From the NCBI GenBank assembly GCA_013214575.1, contig JABSSD010000027.1, forward strand, positions 124,001 to 188,000: 64,000 bases of DNA, written 5' to 3'. The position numbers were made by a program, and so were the translations under genes. The DNA comes from Paracoccaceae bacterium (lineage in GTDB: Bacteria > Pseudomonadota > Alphaproteobacteria > Rhodobacterales > Rhodobacteraceae). Under the pieces are notes generated by a model. The model was not told where the DNA came from, did not search any database, and was given only the letters and a program-made list of their open reading frames with translations. Of this stretch, positions 55,935-64,000 are shown one piece after another (the first letter of the stretch is position 1; each line of letters opens with the position of its first letter).

Positions 55935-57424
55935 CAGTCGTACTGCTCCCGGTAGGTGCGCACGATATAGAGCGCCAGAATGTTCAACCCCAGTGTCAGC
56001 ACAAACAGCGACAGCCCAAGGGCAAAGGCCACCAGCGTTTCAGGGCTGGCAAAATCGGTATCGCCGGTTAACTGACTGACAATGCGGGTGGTGATTGTTG
56101 TCATAGATTCTAATGGGTTGGCCGAAAACTTGGCAATCGCCCCGGCGCCCATCACCACAATCATGGTCTCGCCAATCGCCCGCGATGCTGCCAGCAAAAT
56201 AGCCCCAACAATGCCCGGTAAGGCGGCCGGAATGACTACCTGACGTATGGTCTCGGATTTGGTTGCGCCCAGCCCCAGCGAGCCGTCCCGCAGCGATTGT
56301 GGAACGGCGTTGATGATGTCGTCGGACAGCGAGGAGACAAACGGGATCAGCATGATACCCATCACCAGACCTGCGGTCAGCACCGAGGTGGCGCCGCTCA
56401 TCCATTCAACGCCCAACAGGCCATCGTCACCGCGTCCAAAAATCCGCACCAGCATCGGGCCGACGGTCAGCAGGGCAAACAGACCGTATACAATGGTTGG
56501 GATGCCCGCCAGAATTTCAAGCAGTGGTTTGGCAACCGACCGGGTTTTTGGACCTGCATATTCGGACAGGTAAATCGCAGCAAACAGCCCCACCGGAACC
56601 GCCACCAGCAGAGCGATCACCGAAATATAAATCGTCCCCCAGAGCAGCGGCAGCATGGAAAGCGTGCTATCGCCCCGGAAATCGGGCGCCCAACTGCTGC
56701 CAAAAAAGAAATCGCGCCAATTGTGCAGGCCAAAGAAGTTCACCGTTTCGAACAACATGGAAAACACGATGCCTATGGTCGACAGGATCGCCAGCGAGGC
56801 GGCCAGAATCAGCAAGGCCATCACGCCGCGCTCAACCACGTTGCGGGCCCGGAAATCCTTGTGGGTCTGGCCATATGATCTGGCAAATCCAACCAAGGCC
56901 ATCAAGGTGACCACAAGGGTCATCATCAATCGACCGTCCTGTGACATTTCACGATAGCTGCGCGCCGCCACCAGGAATTCCGGCAGCACCTCCGAGCCAA
57001 GCGCGATGCCGAGGCCCCCAAGACGCGCCCGCAAATCTATCGTATCGACACTCAGGTGCTGGATTTCACTCTCTGTCATAACGCCTTGGGTTACTGCAAT
57101 ATCAAGCCCCTCAGCGATGCGGCGCACATCGGACATGACAAGCCCAACCTCTGTGCTTCGCGGCGCCAAATCCGCAGGGATCATCGCAGCTATGCGCGTT
57201 TCAACGAACAAAGGTTGCGCCAGCAGCCAAATGGCCAGCACAGCCAGGGATGGCACCAAGGTCGTAAGAGCGACGTTGAAACCATAATACGCAGGCAATG
57301 AATGAAGCTGCGGAACCTGCCCCTTTGCCGAAGCCAGGGCGCGATGACGTCCCAAAAAGAAACCCGCGGTGGATAACAGGATCAGACAGATAATTATCCA
57401 AAAAGTAGCCATCAACAGCTCCAT
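55934..57424 (-). CDS. pstC: PstC, phosphate ABC permease (long form)
   Basis: A 496-residue permease with an extended N-terminal part (two helices and a periplasmic loop up to about residue 170), then the PstC core with the loop QSLRDGSLGLGATKSETIRQVVIP. It partners the long-form PstA. An 84-base gap to pstS. Confidence 0.93.
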   Translation of the reverse strand: MELLMATFWIIICLILLSTAGFFLGRHRALASAKGQVPQLHSLPAYYGFNVALTTLVPSLAVLAIWLLAQPLFVETRIAAMIPADLAPRSTEVGLVMSDVRRIAEGLDIAVTQGVMTESEIQHLSVDTIDLRARLGGLGIALGSEVLPEFLVAARSYREMSQDGRLMMTLVVTLMALVGFARSYGQTHKDFRARNVVERGVMALLILAASLAILSTIGIVFSMLFETVNFFGLHNWRDFFFGSSWAPDFRGDSTLSMLPLLWGTIYISVIALLVAVPVGLFAAIYLSEYAGPKTRSVAKPLLEILAGIPTIVYGLFALLTVGPMLVRIFGRGDDGLLGVEWMSGATSVLTAGLVMGIMLIPFVSSLSDDIINAVPQSLRDGSLGLGATKSETIRQVVIPAALPGIVGAILLAASRAIGETMIVVMGAGAIAKFSANPLESMTTITTRIVSQLTGDTDFASPETLVAFALGLSLFVLTLGLNILALYIVRTYREQYD

Positions 57425-57508
57425 CGGGGTGTTGGGTTAGGGGGGATGTCCAGCACATGATCGGGGCAAAAACCGTGCCCCGATCTGACTTGATTTTTGT
57501 AATGCCAG

Positions 57509-58564
57509 TTAGGAGTTGCCACCGATGGTGATCTCGTCCGAGACCGCCTCTTGGATATTTTCCAGCTCGGGATCGGCAACCAAACCGTATTCAGCCAGCG
57601 GTCCATCCGGGCCGGCAACTTCGTCGGAGATGAAGAACTCAATGTAGTCTTTCAGGCCAGGAATGACCCCGATATGGGCTTTCTTGACGTAAAAGAACAA
57701 GGGGCGCGACACCGGGTATTCCCCGGTTGAGATACTCTCACTCGAAGGCACAACACCGGACATGGTTGCAACCTGCAGCTTGTCAGTGTTGTTCTCATAG
57801 AACGCCAGACCAAAGACGCCGATGCCGTTTTCATTGCTTTCGATACGCGCCAGCGTTTCGGTGTAATCCCCGTCGATATCCACCGAGCGGCCATCGGTGC
57901 GCAGCGAAATACAGGATTTTTCGGCCGCTTTTTTGCGGGCCTTGGCGGTGTCACCTGCCGCCGCCTGCAGCAGAACGTCGAAGGCGCCAGTGGCGTCGCA
58001 GCCTGCCAGGATCACCTGGTCTTCGAACACTTCGCGGGTGCCGTGCTTGGTGCCTGGAATGAAGGCCTGGATCGGCTGTGCAGGGAAGCTGGGGTTCACC
58101 TCTGCCCAGGTTTTGGCGGTGTTGGCGACCATTGCGCCGTCAACCAGAACCTCGCCGGACAGCGCCAGGAACCAGTCGGTCGGCGTGAACTCAAACGCGG
58201 CGCCCTGAATGTCGCTGGCAAAAACAATGCCATCATAGCCGATGCGGACTTCGATAACATCGGTCACACCATTTTCTGCGCATTTTGCGATTTCGGTGTC
58301 TTTGATCCTGCGCGACGCATTGGCCACGTCGATGGTGTTTTCACCAAGACCTTCACAGAACCGTTTCAGCCCAGCCGAAGAACCACCGGATTCAACTACA
58401 GGTGTCGGAAAGTCAAAGTTCTCGCCAAACGCCTCGGCGACGATCGACGCATAGGGCAGAACCGTCGAGGAACCAGCGACTTGGACCTGGTCACGCGCGG
58501 TGGCTGCTGTTGCGGAGACCGCGGCAATGACGATGGCAGAGGCGGACAATTTCACAAAAGACAT
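57509..58564 (-). CDS. pstS: PstS, phosphate-binding protein
   Basis: A 351-residue periplasmic receptor with a signal peptide (cleavage near ATAAT-ARD, residue 23). It has VAGSSTVLPYASIVAEAF near the N-terminus and ESGGSSAGLKRFCEG, the phosphate-contact region. ATG 58564 gives a normal leader; the upstream 30 codons overlap the promoter. A three-repeat PHO box lies 83 bases upstream. Confidence 0.95.
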   Translation of the reverse strand: MSFVKLSASAIVIAAVSATAATARDQVQVAGSSTVLPYASIVAEAFGENFDFPTPVVESGGSSAGLKRFCEGLGENTIDVANASRRIKDTEIAKCAENGVTDVIEVRIGYDGIVFASDIQGAAFEFTPTDWFLALSGEVLVDGAMVANTAKTWAEVNPSFPAQPIQAFIPGTKHGTREVFEDQVILAGCDATGAFDVLLQAAAGDTAKARKKAAEKSCISLRTDGRSVDIDGDYTETLARIESNENGIGVFGLAFYENNTDKLQVATMSGVVPSSESISTGEYPVSRPLFFYVKKAHIGVIPGLKDYIEFFISDEVAGPDGPLAEYGLVADPELENIQEAVSDEITIGGNS

Positions 58565-58646
58565 CTCAAGTTTCCTTGGATAGAAGACAGGTCGATCACT
58601 CCATGATGATCTTGCGGCCACTGTTAAGAGAGCTGCATGAGCCTTT

Positions 58647-58675
58647 TGTGACACCAGTGTAACAGCTGTGTGACA
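58647..58675 (-). promoter_or_regulatory. PHO box before pstS
   Basis: Read on the plus strand: TGTGACA (58647), TGTAACA (58658), TGTGACA (58669), exactly 11 bases apart. On the coding strand they read TGTCACA, TGTTACA, TGTCACA, matching the direct-repeat architecture bound by PhoB. Confidence 0.88.
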
Positions 58676-58789
58676 AACCCCGAAAAAGCAAAAAATGCGT
58701 CAAAACAGCGCCCGAGCAACCGGCGGCACATTAACGATCTGTTTGCTTTTTCGCGCGCGAAACAATGACGCATCAATGCTGACCTGTTG

Positions 58790-59851
58790 TTATCCCGGCA
58801 GCGGCAGGGTCACCGAAAAACAAGATCCCTGCCCCAGGTCGCTATCAACCCGGAGCCGACCACGGTGTCGGCTGGTGATGTGCTTTACAATGGCAAGGCC
58901 CAGGCCAGTGCCGCCCAACGCCTGTGACCGGTGGTTGTCTGCGCGATAGAACCGCTCGGTAAGCCGGGGCAGATGAATGGGGTCAATTCCCTCGCCATTG
59001 TCGATCACCTGTACCTTGGCAACGGCACTGCGCAGGACAGGGTCGCGTGGCTCTGTGGTCAGCACCACCCGCACCTGATCTCCGCCGTATTTGATGGCGT
59101 TTTCAACCAGATTGGTGAAAACCTGCTTTAGCTGATCAGGATCGCCTGCCAGGTTTACCGGATCATCGCCGAGGTCCAGTATCATGTCCACCCCGCCGGA
59201 TTTGGCCAGCGGTTCCAGAGATTGCAGCGTTAAAGCCAATAGCTCCGAAAGGTCTACTTGGGTTTTGGGCCGTATGCGCTCCTGGCTTTCGACCCGGTTC
59301 AAGGACAGCAAATCCCCGACCAGGCGGTTCATCCGGCCGGCCTCACCTGCCATGATCGACAAAAATCGCTCCCGCGCGATTGGATCCTCCTTTGCCGCCC
59401 CCTGCAGTGTTTCAATGAACCCCATCAGCGCGGTCAAAGGGGTCCGCAGTTCGTGACTGACATTGGCCACAAAATCGCGCCGCATCTGACCGGCTTGCTC
59501 GCGTTCGGTGACATCCTGAAATGTCAGCAGCACCGCACCGCCCTCCAATGCAGCCGAGGCTGGCACATGGCGCAACGTCACCTCATGAACCCTGTCCTGC
59601 GCGCCATCACTGGACAGATGTCGGGTGGAGCACGGCTTGTGGTTCCGCAGGCAGGTCTCGACAGCATCGGTCACCGCAGGCTGGCGCAGGGCGGTGGCAA
59701 AATGGCGGCCTTGGATCTCCATCCCCAGCAGGTCCGCCCCCTCGCGATTGGCGCCGACAATACGCTCACGGTGGTCCACCAACACCGCAGGCATTGGAAT
59801 AGCCGCCAAAATTCCATCAATCAGTTGCTGCGACATGGGCGCCTCGTTCAT
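58790..59851 (-). CDS. phoR: PhoR, phosphate sensor histidine kinase
   Basis: A 353-residue kinase with a PAS domain (LAAIPMPAVLVDHRERIVGAN near residue 20), a phospho-accepting H-box VSHELRTPLTALMGFIETL near residue 130, and ATPase motifs (NLVENAIKYGG, DNGEGI, GTGLGLAIVKH). No membrane helix is visible, so it is likely to act at the membrane via PstSCAB/PhoU. ATG 59851 or 59836 (better ribosome context) starts the protein; the frame upstream is open but not credible. Confidence 0.9.
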   Translation of the reverse strand: MNEAPMSQQLIDGILAAIPMPAVLVDHRERIVGANREGADLLGMEIQGRHFATALRQPAVTDAVETCLRNHKPCSTRHLSSDGAQDRVHEVTLRHVPASAALEGGAVLLTFQDVTEREQAGQMRRDFVANVSHELRTPLTALMGFIETLQGAAKEDPIARERFLSIMAGEAGRMNRLVGDLLSLNRVESQERIRPKTQVDLSELLALTLQSLEPLAKSGGVDMILDLGDDPVNLAGDPDQLKQVFTNLVENAIKYGGDQVRVVLTTEPRDPVLRSAVAKVQVIDNGEGIDPIHLPRLTERFYRADNHRSQALGGTGLGLAIVKHITSRHRGRLRVDSDLGQGSCFSVTLPLPG

Positions 59852-59885
59852 GTGTTTTGGCGGCCTGTTTAACGGCCGAATGTAA

Positions 59886-61067
59886 CTAAGACGTGGCAGC
59901 CGCCACCGCATTGGTAAACACCGATAACAACAGCTCTGGCGCTTCCAGACCGACCGACACCCTAAAGAAACCCTCACCCAACCCCAGAGCCGCACGCTCG
60001 TCTGTTGTCAGCGCGCGGTGGGAGGATGACGCCGGGTGTGACAATGTGGTGCCAATATCCCCCAAAGTCGGGGCGAAATTCAGACCCTCGGCCTCACGGG
60101 TGAAGATATTGGCGGCGGCGCGCCCGCCTTCCAGCTCAAAACTAACCATATTACAACCGCTTACGCCCAGAAGATCGGTCGCCAGAACATGGTCGGGATG
60201 ATCGCTCCGCAATGGATAAAGCACCCGCTTGATCCCCGGCAAACCGGCCAGATGATCCGCCAGCAGGGCGGCGGTTTCTTGGGCCCGGTCAAACCGCAGT
60301 TCAAACGACAACATGCCGCGCTCTGCCAGCCAGCAATCAAACGGGCTGGGCGTCATGCCGGTGGTGATCGCAAACACCCGCATCTGGTCGTTGATCGCCG
60401 GATCACGCGCCACCGCATATCCCAGCATCACATCCGAGTGGCCGGCCAGAAGTTTGGTGATGGAGTGGATCACAATATCGGCGCCGTGGTCGAACGGTTT
60501 GAACCCCCGTGGCGTGGTGAAGGTATTGTCCACCACCAGCAGAATGTCGTTTTCTTTACACAGCTCGGTCAGCCCCTTGATATCCGCCAGCGAAAGGGTT
60601 GGGTTTGAGACAACTTCGACCAGTATCATTTTGGTTTCAGGTCGAATTTCGCGTTTGACCGCCAACACGTCACCGGGATCAGCCAGAGTGGTGGTGATGC
60701 CCAGCCGTGGCAGATCATCTTTCATCAACCGCAAAGAGCGACCGTAAAGCTGATTTGCCCCGATGATGTGATCGCCCGCCCTGAGCAGGCCCAGAACCAC
60801 AGCCGAGACCGCCGCCATGCCCGAACTGGTGACCACACCGCCCGACACGCCTTCCATTGCGTCCAGACGCTTGGCCACCACATCGGCGTTGGGATGCCCC
60901 TCTCGCGAATAGGTGTAGCCCTGCACCCTGCCCTCGTACTGATCATCCAGCGCATCGGGCGTTTCACTGGCATAGACCACCGACGGGCTGAGCGGCGTCA
61001 CCACCGGATGGCTGGCACTGAAGGGCAGCGGGTCGGGCCGCATGATTGAGCCTTTGGAATTGCGCAT
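59886..61067 (-). CDS. PLP-dependent trans-sulfuration family enzyme
   Basis: A 393-residue Cys/Met-metabolism enzyme. The PLP lysine is in HSITKLLAGHSDVMLG near residue 205, and VDNTFTTPRGFKPFDHGAD is characteristic. It could be a cystathionine gamma-synthase/lyase or O-succinyl- or O-acetyl-homoserine sulfhydrylase; the sequence alone does not separate these. It lies 3 bases after the carbonic anhydrase gene. No SAM-II riboswitch was visible because there is no leader. Confidence 0.85.
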   Translation of the reverse strand: MRNSKGSIMRPDPLPFSASHPVVTPLSPSVVYASETPDALDDQYEGRVQGYTYSREGHPNADVVAKRLDAMEGVSGGVVTSSGMAAVSAVVLGLLRAGDHIIGANQLYGRSLRLMKDDLPRLGITTTLADPGDVLAVKREIRPETKMILVEVVSNPTLSLADIKGLTELCKENDILLVVDNTFTTPRGFKPFDHGADIVIHSITKLLAGHSDVMLGYAVARDPAINDQMRVFAITTGMTPSPFDCWLAERGMLSFELRFDRAQETAALLADHLAGLPGIKRVLYPLRSDHPDHVLATDLLGVSGCNMVSFELEGGRAAANIFTREAEGLNFAPTLGDIGTTLSHPASSSHRALTTDERAALGLGEGFFRVSVGLEAPELLLSVFTNAVAAATS

Positions 61068-61070
61068 CGA

Positions 61071-61592
61071 TTAAACCTCTTTCAGCTCGGCTCGGAAGCG
61101 TCGCATATTGTCTTGATAGTGTTCTGCGCTCTGGCGCAGTTTCTCGGCCAGCGCCGCATCCACTGTCCGCACCACTTTGCCCGGCGATCCCATCACCAGT
61201 GAGTTATCCGGAATCTCCTTATTCTCGGTAATCAGGGCGCCCGCGCCAATCAGGCAGTTCTTGCCGATCTTGGCGCCGTTCAGCACAATGGCCCCCATGC
61301 CCACCAGTGTATTGTCGCCAATCGTGCATCCATGCAGCATCACCTTGTGGCCAATGGTGCAGTTCTGACCAATGGTCAGCGGATAACCGGCATCAATATG
61401 CATGACGCAGTTTTCTTGCACGTTCGACCCCTCACCAACCCGTATTTCTTCATGGTCGGCGCGAACGGTGCAGCCAAACCAGACCGAGGCGCCTTGCTCG
61501 ATGACAACCTTGCCAATCAGATTGGCATCGGGAGCCACCCAGGAATCATCGTGAATTTGCGGTTTGTGCTCACCCAGGGCATAGATCGTCAT
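61071..61592 (-). CDS. Gamma carbonic anhydrase-family protein
   Basis: A 173-residue left-handed beta-helix protein with hexapeptide repeats ([40 protein letters not shown]). The three metal-binding histidines are at about residues 68 (VMHIDAG), 85 (IGHKVM) and 90 (LHGC). Similar proteins (YrdA/PaaY type) act as esterases or cofactors. It overlaps gmk by 4 bases. Confidence 0.88.
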   Translation of the reverse strand: MTIYALGEHKPQIHDDSWVAPDANLIGKVVIEQGASVWFGCTVRADHEEIRVGEGSNVQENCVMHIDAGYPLTIGQNCTIGHKVMLHGCTIGDNTLVGMGAIVLNGAKIGKNCLIGAGALITENKEIPDNSLVMGSPGKVVRTVDAALAEKLRQSAEHYQDNMRRFRAELKEV

Positions 61593-62230
61593 GACTGTTC
61601 CTCAAATTCGGTCTGCAGGGTGCGCACGTGTTGGGTCAGGCTGGGTTGCTGAATGCGGCGCATACGCTCAGCTTTGACAATGGTTTTCAGGCGTTCTTCG
61701 GTTTCATCCAGATCGTCATTGATCAACACATAATCATAATAGCCCCAGTGACTGATCTCGTCCCAGCTTTTCAACATGCGCTTGCCGATCACATCCTCGC
61801 TGTCCTGCGCGCGGGTTTCCAGGCGTCGGCGCAGCTCACGGATGGAGGGTGGCAGAATAAATATCGACAGGGCGTGCTTGCCCAAGTCTGAATTTCGGAT
61901 CTGGATTTCGCCCTGCCAATCCACGTCAAACAACACATCCTGGCCCGAATCTATCGTCCGTTTCACCGGGCCCGCCGGAGAGCCATAAAAGTTGCCAAAA
62001 ACATGCGCGTGTTCCAGCATTTCGCCGTCAATGGCCTGCTGTTTGAATTCCTTCTCGTTGAGAAAGAAATATTCCCGCCCGTGCTCTTCCCCCGACCGAG
62101 GTTCGCGGGTGGTGGCGGACACCGAAAATTCCAGGCTGGGATCCCAGGCCATCAAGCGCTTGGCCAGAGTGGATTTTCCCGCACCCGAGGGTGACGACAG
62201 GATGATCAATAGGCCGCGCCGATCTGTCAT
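61589..62230 (-). CDS. gmk: Guanylate kinase
   Basis: A 213-residue enzyme converting GMP to GDP, with P-loop [11 protein letters not shown] near residue 12 and the GMP-binding region [18 protein letters not shown]-like at residues 39-58. It starts 18 bases after yicC, a common gene pair. Confidence 0.96.
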   Translation of the reverse strand: MTDRRGLLIILSSPSGAGKSTLAKRLMAWDPSLEFSVSATTREPRSGEEHGREYFFLNEKEFKQQAIDGEMLEHAHVFGNFYGSPAGPVKRTIDSGQDVLFDVDWQGEIQIRNSDLGKHALSIFILPPSIRELRRRLETRAQDSEDVIGKRMLKSWDEISHWGYYDYVLINDDLDETEERLKTIVKAERMRRIQQPSLTQHVRTLQTEFEEQS

Positions 62231-62248
62231 GACATGCTTTCCTTGTAC

Positions 62249-63145
62249 TTATTCTATGTTTTGAACCTGCTCACGCATCTGGTCGATAATGGCCTTCAGC
62301 TCAAGCCCTGTCGCCGTCAGTTCGCTGTTCTGAGCCTTGGCGCACAGTGTATTGGCCTCGCGGTTGAATTCCTGCATCAGAAAATCAAACTTGCGGCCAA
62401 CGGCACCGCCCCTGGTCAGCAATTCACCGGCCGCCACCACATGTGCGCCCAACCTGTCAATTTCCTCGGTGACATCCGATTTGATCGCCAGAATCGCCAG
62501 TTCCTGTGCCAGCCGGGCCGGATCAACCCCTTCGGTATTGTCTAACACTTTCGCAAGATTAGCTTGCAAGGCGGCGGCGACCAGGGGCTTTCGAGCCTCG
62601 GCTTGGCTGGCGGCAAGGGCTGTCAATTGCGCGACCTGGGCCAATTGATTGGTTAATATTTCTGCCAGCACCGCACCTTCGGCGTCACGCATTTGTACGA
62701 ATTCCGCCACAAGTGTTACGAATTCCCTGGTCAATTCCTTAACCAGTGGCGCCGGATCGTCCTGGATGCTGGACTGCTCCAGAACGCCCCGTTGGGACAA
62801 TATATCTGCCGCTCTGGTTGGGGCCAATTTGAGGCCGGCGGCCACTGCGGCGGTCTCTATCCCGCCAAGCGCCTGCAATATCGAGACCAGCACCGCTGGG
62901 TTTAACTCAAGCGCCGCATCACCGTCATCGGCCCGTGACACCCGCAGTGCCAGGGAGATATTTCCGCGGGCCAAAGCCTTGCCCAGTTGGCTGCGCAACT
63001 GCGTTTCCAACCCGTCAAGCCAATCGGGAACCCGCAGGCGAAGATCCAATCCCTTGGCGTTGACCGAGCGAATTTCCCAGCTCCAACTGTGCCGTCCCAG
63101 GCTTCCCTGGGAGGACGCAAAACCAGTCATTGATCGCAACGTCAT
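62249..63145 (-). CDS. yicC: YicC-family endoribonuclease
   Basis: A 298-residue protein of the YicC/YloC family (N-terminal LRSMTGFASSQG, C-terminal DUF1732 with FLMQEFNREANTLCAKAQ). In E. coli YicC cleaves some RNAs. ATG 63145 gives the normal start. Clustered with gmk. Confidence 0.92.
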   Translation of the reverse strand: MTLRSMTGFASSQGSLGRHSWSWEIRSVNAKGLDLRLRVPDWLDGLETQLRSQLGKALARGNISLALRVSRADDGDAALELNPAVLVSILQALGGIETAAVAAGLKLAPTRAADILSQRGVLEQSSIQDDPAPLVKELTREFVTLVAEFVQMRDAEGAVLAEILTNQLAQVAQLTALAASQAEARKPLVAAALQANLAKVLDNTEGVDPARLAQELAILAIKSDVTEEIDRLGAHVVAAGELLTRGGAVGRKFDFLMQEFNREANTLCAKAQNSELTATGLELKAIIDQMREQVQNIE

Positions 63146-63415
63146 GCGGCGCGCTCCTTCACGTTTTGATGTCAACTTGCATTGCACCTAAAGCCATGAA
63201 CAAGGGCTACACAAGCTCGGATAGCGGGCTCTGGTGGTGAAAGTGGTTAATACGGCACCGGTCCGGATATTAACCATTGGTTTAAGATTTAGTCCAAAGT
63301 TGAACTAGATTGTGACATGTTAACTCCAGAGTAACCATTCCGGTACTAATCTTTAAGAGCAGGTTTGCTCTGATGGAAACGGGAATGAAATCGGATGCGA
63401 ACGGAGGGATGGGAT
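63146..63415. other. Divergent promoter region
   Basis: About 270 AT-rich bases between yicC and the PAS-type gene. No hairpin or operator stands out. Confidence 0.5.
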
Positions 63416-64000
63416 ATGTTTTTTGGTAGCCGCAAGGGGTCTGGGCAAAACTCGGGCCAGGACAAGGTGATTTCAATGGATCGTTTCCGCAGTGGTTGCT
63501 CCTTGTCTCCTATTCGTCAGGCCGAAGCCTACTGGACAGCGTTGCGCCAGGGCGATGACATCCCCAACCGGTCACAGGTCGACCCGCGCGGGCTGGAAAA
63601 TATTCTGAGCCAGACCTTTGTACTGGAACGCATTGCCCCCGGCATTGCCCGCTTTCGTCTTGCCGGTCAAAAACTGAATGAAATGGCTGGAATGGAAGTG
63701 CGTGGCATGCCGCTCACCGCATTTTTTACTCCGGCGGCCCGCAAACAGGTCAGCGCCGCGCTGGAGCATATGTTTGATACGCCGGCGATTGTTGAACTGA
63801 CCCTCACCACCGTGGCCAGCCGCAACCATCCGGCGCAGGAGGCGCGTATACTCATGTTGCCCCTGCGCAGTGATTTTGGCGACGTCAGCCGGGCTTTGGG
63901 GGTGTTTGTCTCCGAGGGCAACCCAACAAAATCGTCCCAGCGTTTTGATGTCGTTGCAACCGAATTGCGGTCGGTCACAGCCATTTCTCCGACGCAGAAA
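63416..64000 (+). CDS. PAS-type domain protein (partial)
   Basis: The frame is open from ATG 63416 to the window end (195 codons). It resembles the alphaproteobacterial PAS_5-type (DUF1508-independent) signalling proteins: RQAEAYWTALRQGDDIPNRS near residue 40 and LSQTFVLERIAPGIARFRL, then GMPLTAFFTPAARKQ. It is truncated by the window edge, so its C-terminus is unknown. Divergent from yicC. Confidence 0.75.
   Translation, partial: MFFGSRKGSGQNSGQDKVISMDRFRSGCSLSPIRQAEAYWTALRQGDDIPNRSQVDPRGLENILSQTFVLERIAPGIARFRLAGQKLNEMAGMEVRGMPLTAFFTPAARKQVSAALEHMFDTPAIVELTLTTVASRNHPAQEARILMLPLRSDFGDVSRALGVFVSEGNPTKSSQRFDVVATELRSVTAISPTQK

Noticed and set aside
59886-61592. SAM-II riboswitch before the sulfhydrylase gene
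   Set aside because: Only three bases separate it from the upstream gene, leaving no room for a leader.

Overview
The window is chromosomal DNA of an alphaproteobacterium, most likely a Roseobacter-group member of the Rhodobacteraceae. This is inferred from gene content: a full periplasmic Sox thiosulfate-oxidation locus, a ChpT-like phosphotransferase, an L21 protein with a helix-hairpin-helix tail, an ornithine-lipid olsB-olsA pair, a DctPQM TRAP transporter and many insertion-sequence remnants. No rRNA, tRNA or CRISPR array was seen.

Layout. 0.2-3.6 kb: an operon of two DUF1254-type periplasmic proteins around a small membrane protein. 3.6-8.8 kb: accessory zone with an IS66-like scrap, a Hint-domain protein, a dead IS21 element (istA, istB) and a broken IS3-family orfB. 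9.0-17.1 kb: a TetR regulator diverging from a molybdenum hydroxylase (FAD, 2Fe-2S and Mo subunits) with a CoxG-like protein and a TRAP transporter. 17.2-30.8 kb: the sox region (soxT, soxR, soxS, soxV, soxW, second soxT, soxXYZABCD, a DUF302 protein, two metallo-beta-lactamase-fold hydrolases). 30.8-31.75 kb: decayed DNA with an IS5-type transposase fragment. 31.75-42.5 kb: housekeeping (rplU, rpmA, obgE, proB, proA, chpT-like, olsB, olsA, rpsB, tsf). 42.9-52.3 kb: aroQ-luxR operon, oxidoreductases, an apparently intact ISNCY-type element with an unknown passenger gene, and a glutaryl-CoA dehydrogenase with a divergent LysR regulator. 52.4-59.9 kb: phosphate regulon phoR-pstSCAB-phoU-phoB with a PHO box. 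59.9-64.0 kb: a PLP sulfhydrylase, gamma carbonic anhydrase, gmk, yicC and a truncated PAS-type protein.

The most unusual signal is a family of short (about 38-44 bp) palindromic elements. I found seven copies, and all seven lie in or at the broken edge of transposase coding sequence: one in istB, one in istA, four in one IS3 orfB remnant, and one directly after an IS5-type N-terminal fragment 23 kb away. In istB, removing the element restores an uninterrupted Walker A region. Hairpin stems differ between copies but mostly stay paired, while the flanks are conserved. None was seen in the other roughly 60 kb. This could be a short mobile palindrome that targets or accumulates in insertion sequences.

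The metabolic genes suggest a marine-type mixotroph that oxidises thiosulfate under a persulfide-sensing SoxR, takes up an organic acid or similar substrate through TRAP and oxidises it with a molybdenum hydroxylase, and remodels for phosphate limitation (Pst system, ornithine lipids).
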